Shown here piece after piece: positions 12,346 through 23,385 of a stretch of DNA of 64,000 nt. The stretch covers positions 85,348-149,347 of the forward strand of contig PTEX01000486.1 of the NCBI GenBank assembly GCA_003342815.1, given 5' to 3'. The notes under the pieces are model-generated. The model was not told the origin of the DNA. It saw only the letters and a list, made by a program, of their open reading frames with translations, and did no database searches. Numbering within the stretch: the first letter of the stretch is position 1; each line of letters begins with the position of its first letter. The translations under genes were made by a program, and so were the position numbers. The DNA comes from Eudromia elegans. Its lineage: Eukaryota > Chordata > Aves > Tinamiformes > Tinamidae.

Positions 12346-15300
12346 AATGCGATAAACAATTCCTACTCCAGTCTCATTCTGAAAGCTTAGATAGCCTTTA
12401 TGTTGAGACCATTCAGAAACTGTGTGTTTTCAAATAGCTGTCACAATACATTCAAGGTAATGGTGTTGACATCAAAGCACTCAACATCATGCCAGCCATC
12501 GCTGGCTGGGGAACAACTTGCTCTGCGAGTTCTGGCAGTCAGCCCTCTGCGGCTCACCTGCCATAGCTGTGAGTAAAACCTCAGTTCTCTCTCTGCTTGC
12601 AGTTTTGTTCTTTTATTTCCCTTTTATTTTTTTCTTAAGTCCCCACAAAACAGCCACCAAGCTGCTCCATGTCCCTGTTACCTGACTATCACTATCACTG
12701 CAGCTGAACTGGGAATCTGAGTGTTGGTTTGGACCAATAAAACACCGGTCCTTTGATGTTTCAAGCAGGAATTGTTTTAAAAATTGTGAGGCCTCCAAAA
12801 GCCAGAGTATTTATCCATCTCTAATTGTAGCTCACCCTCCAGCACACAGTGAAAAAACAGAAATTCACTAATTATCTTTTGGAGGTAAGCTCAGCTACTT
12901 CAGCTTTGATGCTCCGCTTTGCAATTAAATGTATTCCAACAGCCACATGGGGGAGAAAGAAAAAAACACAGCTTCCAGTTCTGCAATGACCTACTTACAG
13001 CATTAAAGCGCTGAGGGGGAGGCAGGGAGGTCTCACTATAGCTTAATGCAAGCTGACACTTATCTGTACTTCAAACCACACAGCAATCAATATTAGATAC
13101 AACTTCACGTCCTACAGAAAATATTAGGAAGACAAGGAAAGTTAATGACCGTCAGAAATTAATACAAGGCTCATTCTCCAAACCTGCGGGATTTTTAATA
13201 TGCCAATCCTTTTCTTTCCACTTCTGCCACAGTCCTGGAACTTGTGCTGAATTCATATTGGTTTGCAAGCTACTGGATTTATTAAGCACTGTTCAGTTTC
13301 ATACTCTCTGTCTCAAACTGCACACCATCTAACTAGGCAAGCACAGGAATTTTTATTCCCCCTTCCCAATGAATAAATCACAGCTTAGGAAGAGAAACTG
13401 ATTTATTTAACATCACTAAGAATGCCAATCCCTGAACCACAGATGGACTCTAGATCTTCCAGTCCATCAGTCCATTCTTTTAAACCCTAAACATCATTTT
13501 TCTTTTTTTCTCTTGGATTCCCTTTGCTTTTAAAGGCAATTAACCACAAACTCCAGAGAAACATGTTGAAACTCCAGAGAAATGTGTTGATCATGTGACT
13601 ATTTTTCCATCTTGTCAAGGATCCCACAAGGCACTGTGTGTATTTTTGTGGTGCATTTTTGGATATAGCTCCTGTTTTCAACATTCTACTCTCCTACTAC
13701 AGACAACTTAATTCCTGGAGTTCAGATTAACCACAGCACTTATTGGCCATGTAGTTAAATGGCAGTCGTGCTAATAATGTTATATAGCTGGAGTCTTCCA
13801 AAATGCCATACACTTGCAGCACGTGAAATGCCTATAATTTAAATATCACAACAAATGTTTTGAAAGCTTAATTACTACAGTTGAGCCAAACACATCAGTA
13901 AGCACTTAAAAATCTGTTCACCCAGTTGCAGCTTTTTGTATAGTAGTATATGAAATGAAGGGCACCCGTTTCACTTGTGTCAGAGTAAATTCAGAATAAC
14001 TACTTGAGGACAACTCCCTTCCCCTCCTTTATTTTTTTGATGGCTCCCAATGAAATATTACCATTCAACTGCATTTCCAAAATATTTTTAAAAAAATACA
14101 TTGGAAATATCATCAAATATACATGTACCAGAGATCACCCAAAAGACAAGAAATAAGGACCTGGGCACTTTAAGCAGAGAGAACGAAGGGAAGAAAAGTG
14201 AAGGAGAAAAATGCTTTTTCATCCCTTCAGCCCACATTCAGATGAGCAGCAGCATCTGAACTACTGTTTAGTCCAGCCAGCCAGATGTGGGTTGAATTAT
14301 TAGTTTTCGTCAGTATTTGCTAGCTCACGACCAGCAGCAACATTGCTCGAAGGAGCCCTTCGCATCTGCGGAATTTACTAATCCTCTTCTACAGCCATCA
14401 CTGAAACTGGCCTGAAATGCTGTTCCTCCTCTCCCCAGCTCTGTCTGAGTCACACCACCCAGGGCTGAGCGCCTGTCACATCTGATAAGCGAGGCAGGGT
14501 CAGACACGGGCAGGACTTCAACCAGAGGCAGCCCGAGGGACATGAGGTGCTATGGAGACGACGCTGGTTAATCAATGGTCGGGGAATTGCACTTTGCACG
14601 GTTCTGTGCAGAGCGTGTTCCTCTGGTACCGTCAGCCACAATATAATTGCCATGGACTTGGGAAATGAAGAGAAATACTATTTCTGCTTGAAAAGCCAGG
14701 CAGAATATAAATAGCCTAATGAACAGCCCTAATTTAGTGATCTTTTCCAGCAACCACATTCCTGGATTAATGTCTTGACAGGCAGCTGGCAAAAACCCAT
14801 CTCTGTTCGAATCACTGCTACAACCCCACCGTGTTCTCCAGAGTGAGCAGTTTCACGGAGCACCGTGCCAACACATCACTGCGTTATCACGGAAACCAAG
14901 AAGTTTTCATACAAAACTTGTTCATGCTTTCAAGATGTCACGGATATTGTCACTGTTCGGAGAGGTGGAGGTATGCCCGGCAGAGGAGCCACAGAAATTC
15001 TTTGTTGTGTCCCTTGCTGGGCACCCGAGACCTTGCCACAAGCCATCTTCTCGCACTCGCTGTCTCAGTTTATCCATCAGCACTCTAAATTATGCACTCT
15101 GCCTCGCAGTGACATTAAGCCTCAACAGCTGTAAAAACTTTGGGATGCTCAGCTGAAAAAACATCATCTAAAGTACACTGTATAATTAATGCGACTGCAT
15201 GGACTTCTTTCTAAGCAGCTTCTTCAAAGGCATTCTGAGCATCCAAATATTTTTTTTTTTTTCTTTTTTCATATCAAGATGACTGCATATTTAAAAGTAT

Positions 15301-15790
15301 TAATTGGTTCTATGGTAAGATTTTTTTAAAAGCCTTTAAAACTTCATGATATCAGGAAGAAACACTGCTCAGATCACTTGAAATGCTCACACATTTTCAC
15401 CGTTCCTTAAGGCATTCACACAATGAGGAGGCCTTTATAGGCAAATCAATGGCATTTGTTTAGAAAAGGTTGCTTGTAAGCAACGAACTAATAATAAATA
15501 ACTGGTAGAACATTGTGCAAGAGCTATAAAGAGCATTCAAAACAACTGATCTCATTCCTTGGTTTAATTATTCAGTTCTTTTTAGGCTTGAGCTACATGT
15601 CTGGTATATTTGCTTCTGATCTCGAGGGGGTATTGACCAGGTTTTCTGAAGTCTTCTGCATTATTTATCTCTTCCTACCATAAGGGGTTGGGATAGGCAT
15701 ACTGTTTCAATAATTAAATGTCAACAATTCATGCTGCTGGCCCAAACCCAGAGGACCCTAATAAATAAATAATAGCATCTTGCTTTTTTA

Positions 15791-15950
15791 TAGCTCCTTT
15801 CATTCAAGGGTCTCAAAAGTGTTCTGCGAATATTCATTAGGACCCCCAATAGCCTTGCAAGGTAATTCAGCATTACTGTGCTCTCGTTTTGATGACTGGG
15901 AAATGTGGCGCGGGCAGAGCAAGGAGCTAGTCCAAGGTCACAGCTCCATC
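15791..15950 (+). repeat. Ancient MIR/CORE-SINE-like (or L3-type) element
   Basis: The order of blocks matches the amniote repeat family with a CTTTCATCCnAnGATCTCAAAG start. Here TAGCTCCTTTCATTCAAGGG is followed by TCTCAAAAGTGTTCTGC, then CCCCCAATAGCCTTGCAAGG, then GATGACTGGGAAATG, then CTAGTCCAAGGTCACAGCTCC. The final block equals the common MIR/CORE motif TGCCCAAGGTCACACAGC. Divergence is high, as expected for a pre-avian insertion. Confidence 0.65.
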
Positions 15951-16077
15951 CGACCGCTGGCGGGGGGAAGGCATCTTGCACTGGCAGCCCCATCGGGAGC
16001 TGATGTTAGCAAGACACAGATGTGGCTCCAGGGACCGCAGTGAAGTCAAAGCCATTTCAAACCAATGAAAATTAGAG

Positions 16078-16098
16078 AAAATAAATAAATAAATAAAT
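16078..16098. repeat. (AAAT)n microsatellite
   Basis: Five consecutive AAAT/AATA units. Confidence 0.85.
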
Positions 16099-16185
16099 CG
16101 GCATCTGTCCTACTCTTGAGGTTTTATTTTGTTTGTTTTAAATATTTTTATTACTGCATTGCTAAACAAGATCAAGGAGAAGGAG

Positions 16186-16235
16186 GCTACATGGTCCACT
16201 AGTCTGATCCAGTGCTGCCATTTCAATGTTTCTAA
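16186..16235 (+). mobile_element. Ancient CR1/L3-type LINE 3' tail fragment
   Basis: The block ATGGTCCACTAGTCTGATCC followed by AGTGCTGCCATTTC and AATGTTTC resembles the tail ATGGGCCACTGGTCTGATCC / AGTATGGCAGTTCTTATGTTC found in old amniote CR1/L3 families. It is short and degraded and clearly different from the younger CR1 copies in this window. Confidence 0.5.
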
Positions 16236-18217
16236 CTGTGGCACTGCAAGCAGAACTGATTTCAGTCAGAGCAATATCTGATATTTGATATCTTGTTTCC
16301 AGTCTGATTTGTCAAAATGTTCATTAGAAGTCACATATCTGTTCTTTAGTCACCTTTCTCCAGTCATTTTCTTTAGCATCATCCCCCATGACCCCTTTTT
16401 CACTCCACGCAGATGAAAACAAGAACGATATAATGATCTTACATTTCTATAGAGGCTTTCATCCCACTGACATGTTGAGAGCAATGATGAGCCCAGAAAT
16501 AACATAAGAAGCTTTTCAGACATCCTTTTCTGGAATTAGAATTGGGTTTCTGACGGAGGGGAGGGCTAGGTTTGGAGGCTGTGTGTATTGCCTTCTCTCT
16601 GTTTGCTCAGGTATTTTTCAGCCATTAATTCTACTTTCATTCCTCTGTAGAGGAGAGGAAATCCACACAGAGAAAATCCAAACAGCCAAAACAAACCTAC
16701 CACTAAATTCTCGCAACAACTGTGGACAAATACCAGGTTCTAAAAAGTTCTGATACTGTGCTCAATTGCAGTTCAGTCATATTCGAACACAATGCCTCTA
16801 TAAATGTGGTGCCAGGATGATAGACAATTTCAGGAAAAGACAGGCATACCCAAAAGTGGGTTTACTCAGAAATGGTACTTCAAGATCTTCATGGATTTTA
16901 GAGGATTATCCATATTTTCAGTCCCTTACTTACACTGAAGCAACAAGCCTGGCACCAAAAGAATGTAGTGCGCCTTTGCACAGTGAAATGCAGGACTGAA
17001 AGGGAGTCCTACTTCTTCACATGGGAAAAGGATTAACTTAGTGTGGTTATGTAGGGAGATAAAACAAGAAATCAATTGAGCACATGCAAATGTTATCAAA
17101 ACCAAAACAGAGGTCCTATATCTGATAAGTTCATAAGGACCTTAGTGACACAACTTAGTTTCCCAACATGCATCATGGATAGATTACTGTAAATACACAG
17201 ATTTAGGCACAAGTGGCAGCAACCATTGCTAGTAAGTACTCATAGAGTCTTTAGGAGGACAAATATTTAAATGCCTCACTTACAGTGATTTATGATGACT
17301 TACAGAGGATTAGGATGCTGCCTCAAGACAGCAACATCTTAACACCAAATTCTTTGATAACCCTGCTGAAATACATTTGATTGATTTGATTTTTTTAATT
17401 ATTACTGTTCCGAATATTCTCTGCTTTCTTTATCACCTCCTCAAGAGTCAGAGACAAGTCCAAGAAAAATACAGTTAATTTTCAAAGCAGTCACTATTGA
17501 TCCCACGTCTATTAAGATGACATTTTGCACTATGTAAAATGATGGATGCAGAAGTTATTTAAACTGATAGATTCTAGAACAAGAAAGTAATAGTTGCTCA
17601 CTGCATCATTATTCAATAGATACATTTTAACTGACTTAGGAAAAATCTCTCTCATACAGAAGGTCCTATGAAAATTGAAGGTACTGAACTAGCAGTCTAT
17701 TATGCCTCCAGGTGTACACAATCCACCTTTAACACCCTCCCCACTAAAACTGCCATGAACTCAATCAAAGCAGTGGTGACTGAAAAGTTGCTAAATTTCA
17801 ATCTTTTGGCTAAGATTTAAGCTGGTAGTCTTGCTCTAATAGAGTCCATAATCTACAATCAATCTCGCCTGTGGACATTTTCTCTAGAAAGTCTGTGTAA
17901 AAAATGAGCAATATTTTCAATGTTGACTCCTAGTCTTACCCTTTCATGCGCAAAAAGGTGTGTTCACACAAGCAAAAGGTTTTAGCCTGCATGTATTGCC
18001 CAGTCCACTCAGGGAGGGTCCAGGCAAACCAAGTATACAAAGCTGACCTGTGTGTGGCTCAGAACACATTCAAGCTTTTAGAAAATTCAACCCTCCTTCG
18101 GCTGTCCTGTTCATTCCACTCAATGTATACTCCAGAAACTATCCCATAGGAACTAAACAAAACCACTAAATTAAAAAAAAATAAAAAATCAAATGTCTAG
18201 TCCTACACCACATATTT

Positions 18218-18233
18218 ATATATATATATATAT
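18218..18233. repeat. (TA)n microsatellite next to a CR1 insertion
   Basis: Alternating TA of about 16 bases, about 28 bases upstream of the truncated CR1. Confidence 0.8.
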
Positions 18234-18260
18234 TTTACTTTCTGCACTGTAGCCCAGGGA

Positions 18261-18793
18261 CTAGCCCTGGTGAGGCCGCACCTCGAGTCCTGTGTGCAGT
18301 TCTGGGCTCCCCAGTNCANGAGGGANGTGGAGCTGCTNGAGAGAGTNCAGNNCAGGGCCACAAAGATGATTAGGGGCCTGGAACATCTGCCCTATGAGCA
18401 AAGGCTGAGAGAGCTGGGCCTGTTCAGCCTGGAGAAGAGAAGGCTGAGAGGGGACCTGATCAGTGTGTATAAATATCTCAAGACAGGGAGTGAGGAGGAT
18501 GGCGCCGACCTCTTCTCAGTGGTGGCCACTGATAGGACCAGAGGAAACAGCCACAAACTGAAGCACCAAAAGTTTCTCAGGAACTTATGGAGAAAGTCCT
18601 TAACGGTGAGGGTGACAGAGCACTGGCACAGGCTGCCCAGAGAGGTGGTGGAGTCTCCTTCTCTGGAGATCTTCCAAACCCGCCTGGACACCACCCTGTG
18701 CCACATGCTCTAGGGGACCCTGTGTGTGCAGGGGGGTTGGACTAGATGACCTCTAGAGGTCCCTTCCAACCTTAAGTATTCTGTGATTCTATG
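18261..18793 (+). mobile_element. CR1 LINE 3' fragment containing unresolved bases
   Basis: It encodes the ORF2 C-terminus: [85 protein letters not shown], ending CHML and stop. The CR1 3' UTR follows (GGGGGGTTGGACTAGATGAC, then CCCTTCCAACC) with terminal TATTCTGTGATTCTATG. Seven N bases lie at 18316-18352. The reading frame is intact apart from those positions, so this is among the younger copies. It closely resembles the 57.2-57.9 kb copy and shares with it the unusual CTGTGTGTGCAGGGG stretch before the tail. Confidence 0.96.
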
Positions 18794-20238
18794 ACTATCC
18801 ACACAGTGTAGAGCAGAGCAGGGCCATGTCATGCCAGCCTACCCTTGCTCTGGCCAAAGAGCCTAGGGAAACAAGGCCCACGGCCATGTCCAAGCAGCAC
18901 TTTGCTGAGTTTGATGAGTGAGGCCAAGAAGCAGTTTTTTTCATAGCTATGGTATTGCCCAAGCATCGCATACAGACATGCCTCTAGTGTCCTCACTGGA
19001 AGAGGAAGTCTGCTAAAGTAAAGGGCAGGATCCAGATTTTCCATCCCACTCTTACCAGCACAAAACTGAAAGATTTGCAGCCCAAGTGTACTTGTGCTAG
19101 AAGCAGACAAGGACAAATAATACAGTATAGCAAGCACGAGTTTAAAGGCAGCGGTGTGGCTTTCCTGGCTTTTTTCATCGCAAGTCAAACAGACCACATG
19201 AATCTTCCACGCGACCTGATCAGTAATAGCAAAATATTTCTAACACAAACAACTGCCTATAAATAGCCACTCTATGGTGAGGATCCCATGTGATAAATAC
19301 ACTCAGGGGAATCAAAGGCTTGTGCTGGTAATCTTAAAAGTTCCCAGAGGTCTGATTATTCAGCAGCAGTGTTGCAAGCCCTGTCAGGACTCAGTGCTTA
19401 ATCAATCTCTGCAGAATCACCGGGCTAACCCTCCCCCACAGAACTATCATAGGCCAACTGAGACAATAAAATACACTTGGCCATTATCACTGCAATACTA
19501 CCGGCAATTCAAATAACAAAATTTGCTAAGACTAAAGAAATGCAGAGATAAATCTCCTGTGGCAAATTCTTGATTTGGTCATCCATCTCCTACAGTCAAC
19601 ACTGACCACACGCTTCTCTGCTTAGTAGCATCCCTATACTCGTAACAGCCTATTTAAGTCACTGATCGTCACAAAATATTTTTATATTTCTTGATTTAAG
19701 GCAATAAGGCCTGATTATCTACTCTGAGCTTTCATGTAACTCAGCTCAGAGCACATCAACCAGTTTCTCTATGTCAAGCCTACAATATCTTTAACACATA
19801 TTCCCTGTCTTGATATCACCTGCATTAGCCTTTCTTTGCCTTACAAATTATTAAAGAAAAACATTGCTTAAAAGACATAAGTAGTACTGAAACAAAGACC
19901 CACAGATAATGAAGAATCCACCACTTCCCAGAGCAAATTACTGTAAACATTAATTACCTATAGGGTATTTTTTTTCCAACATTAAACTCAGTATCACATC
20001 CTCTGATCTAACAGAATAAAAAATATGGAGATCAAAACACTATGTAAGATCAGAAAACTCTTTCCCATGTTGGTTACTTCTAGACCATAATCAAACTGAC
20101 TCCTCGCCTTCCCATGGATAATCTAAATAGACTGTGTAGACTGTGCCTCTTTTATCTCCCAGTGTAAGGCATGATCTTCAAACTCACATCATCCTCATGC
20201 CTTTCTTTCTGAGCCTTTTCCAAATCTGTAGCAGTTGG

Positions 20239-20262
20239 TTTTTTTTTTTTTTTTTTTTTTTT
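20239..20262. repeat. (T)24 homopolymer
   Basis: Uninterrupted T run. No retroposon body recognised on the side expected for a minus-strand poly(A) tail. Confidence 0.85.
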
Positions 20263-23200
20263 GAAGAGATATAAAAACCTCAGCTGGGAAATAGCCTGAA
20301 AAGTCCTAAGACCAGGCAGCTGGATGTCATTACAAGATCAAACAGAAGCTGGGTTTTGTTAGTCCAGAGGTAAAATTATTGGTAAAATTGCATTTGTTTA
20401 TGGCAAAGTAATCATATAACCTTAAAGGGAACATTTGATAGAAATGAATCTAAAATCACCCACAGAGAACAAAGAGAAGTATAGCTATGTAGACTTATAG
20501 ACACTACGAAAATAAAGTTTCTTTTGTGCAATGTTCTCTTATTACCACTGCTTAAGGGTGTAAATCTCTGCCTGGAGAAAACCAGAATTAGCAACGACTG
20601 ATTTGATTAAACCACACATCAATTCTTACTAGGGAGTGGAAGCTGCTTCTTTCTATGAGGAATCCTTATTCTTTTATGCAAATGTTAAAAATAAATGCTG
20701 TCTTATTCATAGGAGGGATTTGAGGCTGTTTGCCTGGGGGTACTTCTATAATAAGCAGGAAAAGCTGATCTGATCTCCGCCTGACCTCCTCAGACTGTGG
20801 CCACGAAAAGTTGCTGGAATCATCTTCACTGGAGAAAACCAGTGCTTGCTTAGGGGAAAGTGAAACCTTTGCGTGAGGGCACAAGTAGCAACAGGAAATT
20901 CACAGAGGTGGCCAGCATGTGATGTGAGCCTGGGGCAACCCAAAGCATCTCCTTGCACTTTCCACATGGTCAGGATCTGCAAAGCTTCAGGGACGGGAGG
21001 GCACACTGACACAAGCTTCATTGAGCAGATGTTTTCCTTTCTGTCCAAGGCCACCCATCTAACATGATGGCAGATTCTGGAGACATCCCACTCCTGGGCA
21101 CGGGGTGGCTTCATCACACACTGCGGCAGCCACTGGCCCTCACGCTGCTCCTCAGCAAGGCCACCCTCCTTCCTCCACTGAGTCACCATCGGTGGTGGGA
21201 AGTGGCCCAAAGGGAGCCCTGTCCCTCCTGCCTCTGCTGCAATGGCCAGATCAAGGCACGTTTATCCAGGATCTTGAATTAGCTATATTTTCACAAAGAG
21301 GTTTCAAGCAGGAGCCAGAAGGGGCTCACAGGCTCTGGTTACACTGTGGTATAAACAAGCAGACAACACATTAAGGCAAGGGTACCATGGACGGGGTTCA
21401 TTACAACAACCATTTTGAATTCTGTGCCTCTGTTTCCCCAAATACTTGGAAACTGCATCTGCTGAAGGACTATGCAAGGCATTACAGCTCTGTGTATATC
21501 ACACTGACAGGTATGGTTTATAAACACACATTGCTAAAAAGAGGCCGGGGAGGAAGAGTTCTGTAATCCTGCATGAACAGCTGATAACATAACTAGAGAA
21601 TAATCGATGCAGTGGCAGCTACCAGACTCTGCAGAGACCTTGAAATGACAGATCTCATGGCAGTATTTTTTCCTAGTACATATTGACTTGAAGGAATTTC
21701 TTCAGCAGCACCTTATTTCCTCCTGTCTAATTTGTTCCCTGTGCTCTGGGCGTTGCTACTCAGAGCAGAGAACAACAGGACTGCCAGGATGCCATAGGAA
21801 GCATTACGTTATAGTGCACTTACAATCTTGGATGATTTTCAGATAATTGAGGCTGATAGAAAAAAATGCATCTTCATGATCCCACCATGGTACAAGGCAG
21901 AATTGCCTTCATGTTTTACCGTTACTGATGCCTCCATTTCTGGGATGTACATATACAGTGACAACAGCTGATACAACCTTAGTTACTTTGCTGCAAACAT
22001 TTTCATCTACTAAGAATCCAATTTTCAGTTTTCTTGCTTTTGGACAATGTTGCATCCAAGTACATGCAAATTGGATTCAACATTAGAGACAATGCAGACT
22101 AGTACACAAAGAACTTCCTATGTCAAAAAAAAGTCATGTTTCTATGTAACTGCTTTGTAACCAAGGAAATATAACTGCGAGTAAGTCATTAGTGCCTGTT
22201 ATAAAAACCTCTAGTTTCTTTTGTTGTTGTTGTTATTAAGGGGGTTAGAAAGAAGAAAATAACATAATCGGAGTTTTTTCAACTGATTGAGCAAACATGC
22301 CAGCCTGCAAACCTTAGAAATTAGTTTAAAAATCATTTTATAATGGCAGAATGAGCTAATGTACTAACTTAAGACATTAAATATGAGCAGGCTTCCCCAC
22401 CTTCTCATAAAGCAGGTCTTGGTCCTCACCCAGGCAAAGCTGAGTCTGAACTACAAGACACTAAGAAAGATCCCACAATTGTGATCTTTGGTAAAAAGAT
22501 GACATCATTTACATTCCCCATTTCTCTTCTTTTGCTAGTGATAAAGCAGCATTTTTCTTAGCTGGAAATTACTCTCCCTTAGAGAAGTTTATGTTCCAAC
22601 AACTACTCATTACATTCACCTATTCATGGTGTGCAGGGCTGAATGCAAAAAGATTTTATTCTGCCTTTGTATTTAAATCACGAAAATATTTTTCACATTT
22701 TTATGTTTCAGTGTGCCCACTCACTACTATTTCCTTTGATGCTACGAAACTTCAGTGCTGCCTTTTAACCTCTTTGGGAATGCTGATGGATATTGCCAAA
22801 TAAGCATTTCATTAATCCATTATCTTTCAGTAAGCATGTATTGTCCATGGAAAGAAATTCCCTTGAAAGGTTGTAGAGAAACTCATACTAGTATTTGCCC
22901 TCTCTGCATATATAGGAAATAAAAAGTCTTTAATAGCTTTCCAGATATAAAAGTGGAATGTTGAGATCTCCTTCCAGTGCTCACACTGGAAGTGAAATGT
23001 GACCTTTACATAACTATACAATAAATAAGGATGAACAATACAAATTGAACCCCCTGGGTCCAATACCCTCAACCCAGCTACAGAAAAAGGTAACCACAAC
23101 TTCAGTTCCTGTGCATCAAACTCCTAAAGCATTCTGCCTTCCAGTGCCCGGGGTCCAGCCAATAGATAGTAATGGGAAAACGTCTTGACACACTCTGCTA

Positions 23201-23340
23201 TCATGGTTGGTGACCTTCAATAGGGTTGAGCTTTCTGGACTTACAACTTTCTTATATAAAAGTACATGAGGAGTTCAGAGCTCCCCAGCTCCCTGCACAA
23301 CCTCATAGGCAATGTGACCATGCTTTGCTCCTGCACAGGA

Positions 23341-23385
23341 ATGAATATTACCAATATGAATATTACCAATATGAATATTACCAGT
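23341..23385. repeat. 15-bp tandem repeat, about three copies
   Basis: The unit AATATGAATATTACC repeats with a 15-bp period. The first copy starts ATGAATATTACC and the last runs into AGTGCC. Because the period is a multiple of three, frames stay open on both strands and create repeated peptide units (such as FILVI on the minus strand) that should not be read as a protein domain. Confidence 0.85.

Larger units (their letters stand above)
12346..18260. other. Non-coding stretch, no gene seen
   Basis: Mostly AT-rich DNA. Ancient repeat traces sit at 15.8-16.2 kb, and the 14.57-14.80 kb part looks like possible regulatory DNA. Short overlapping open frames (for example 14831-15156 on the plus strand) have no recognisable domains. 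Confidence 0.65.

Noticed and set aside
18392-18706. Minus-strand frame within the 18 kb CR1
   Set aside because: It is the antisense shadow of the CR1 ORF2 C-terminus. The same applies to the antisense frames at 33419-33913 and 57426-57791.
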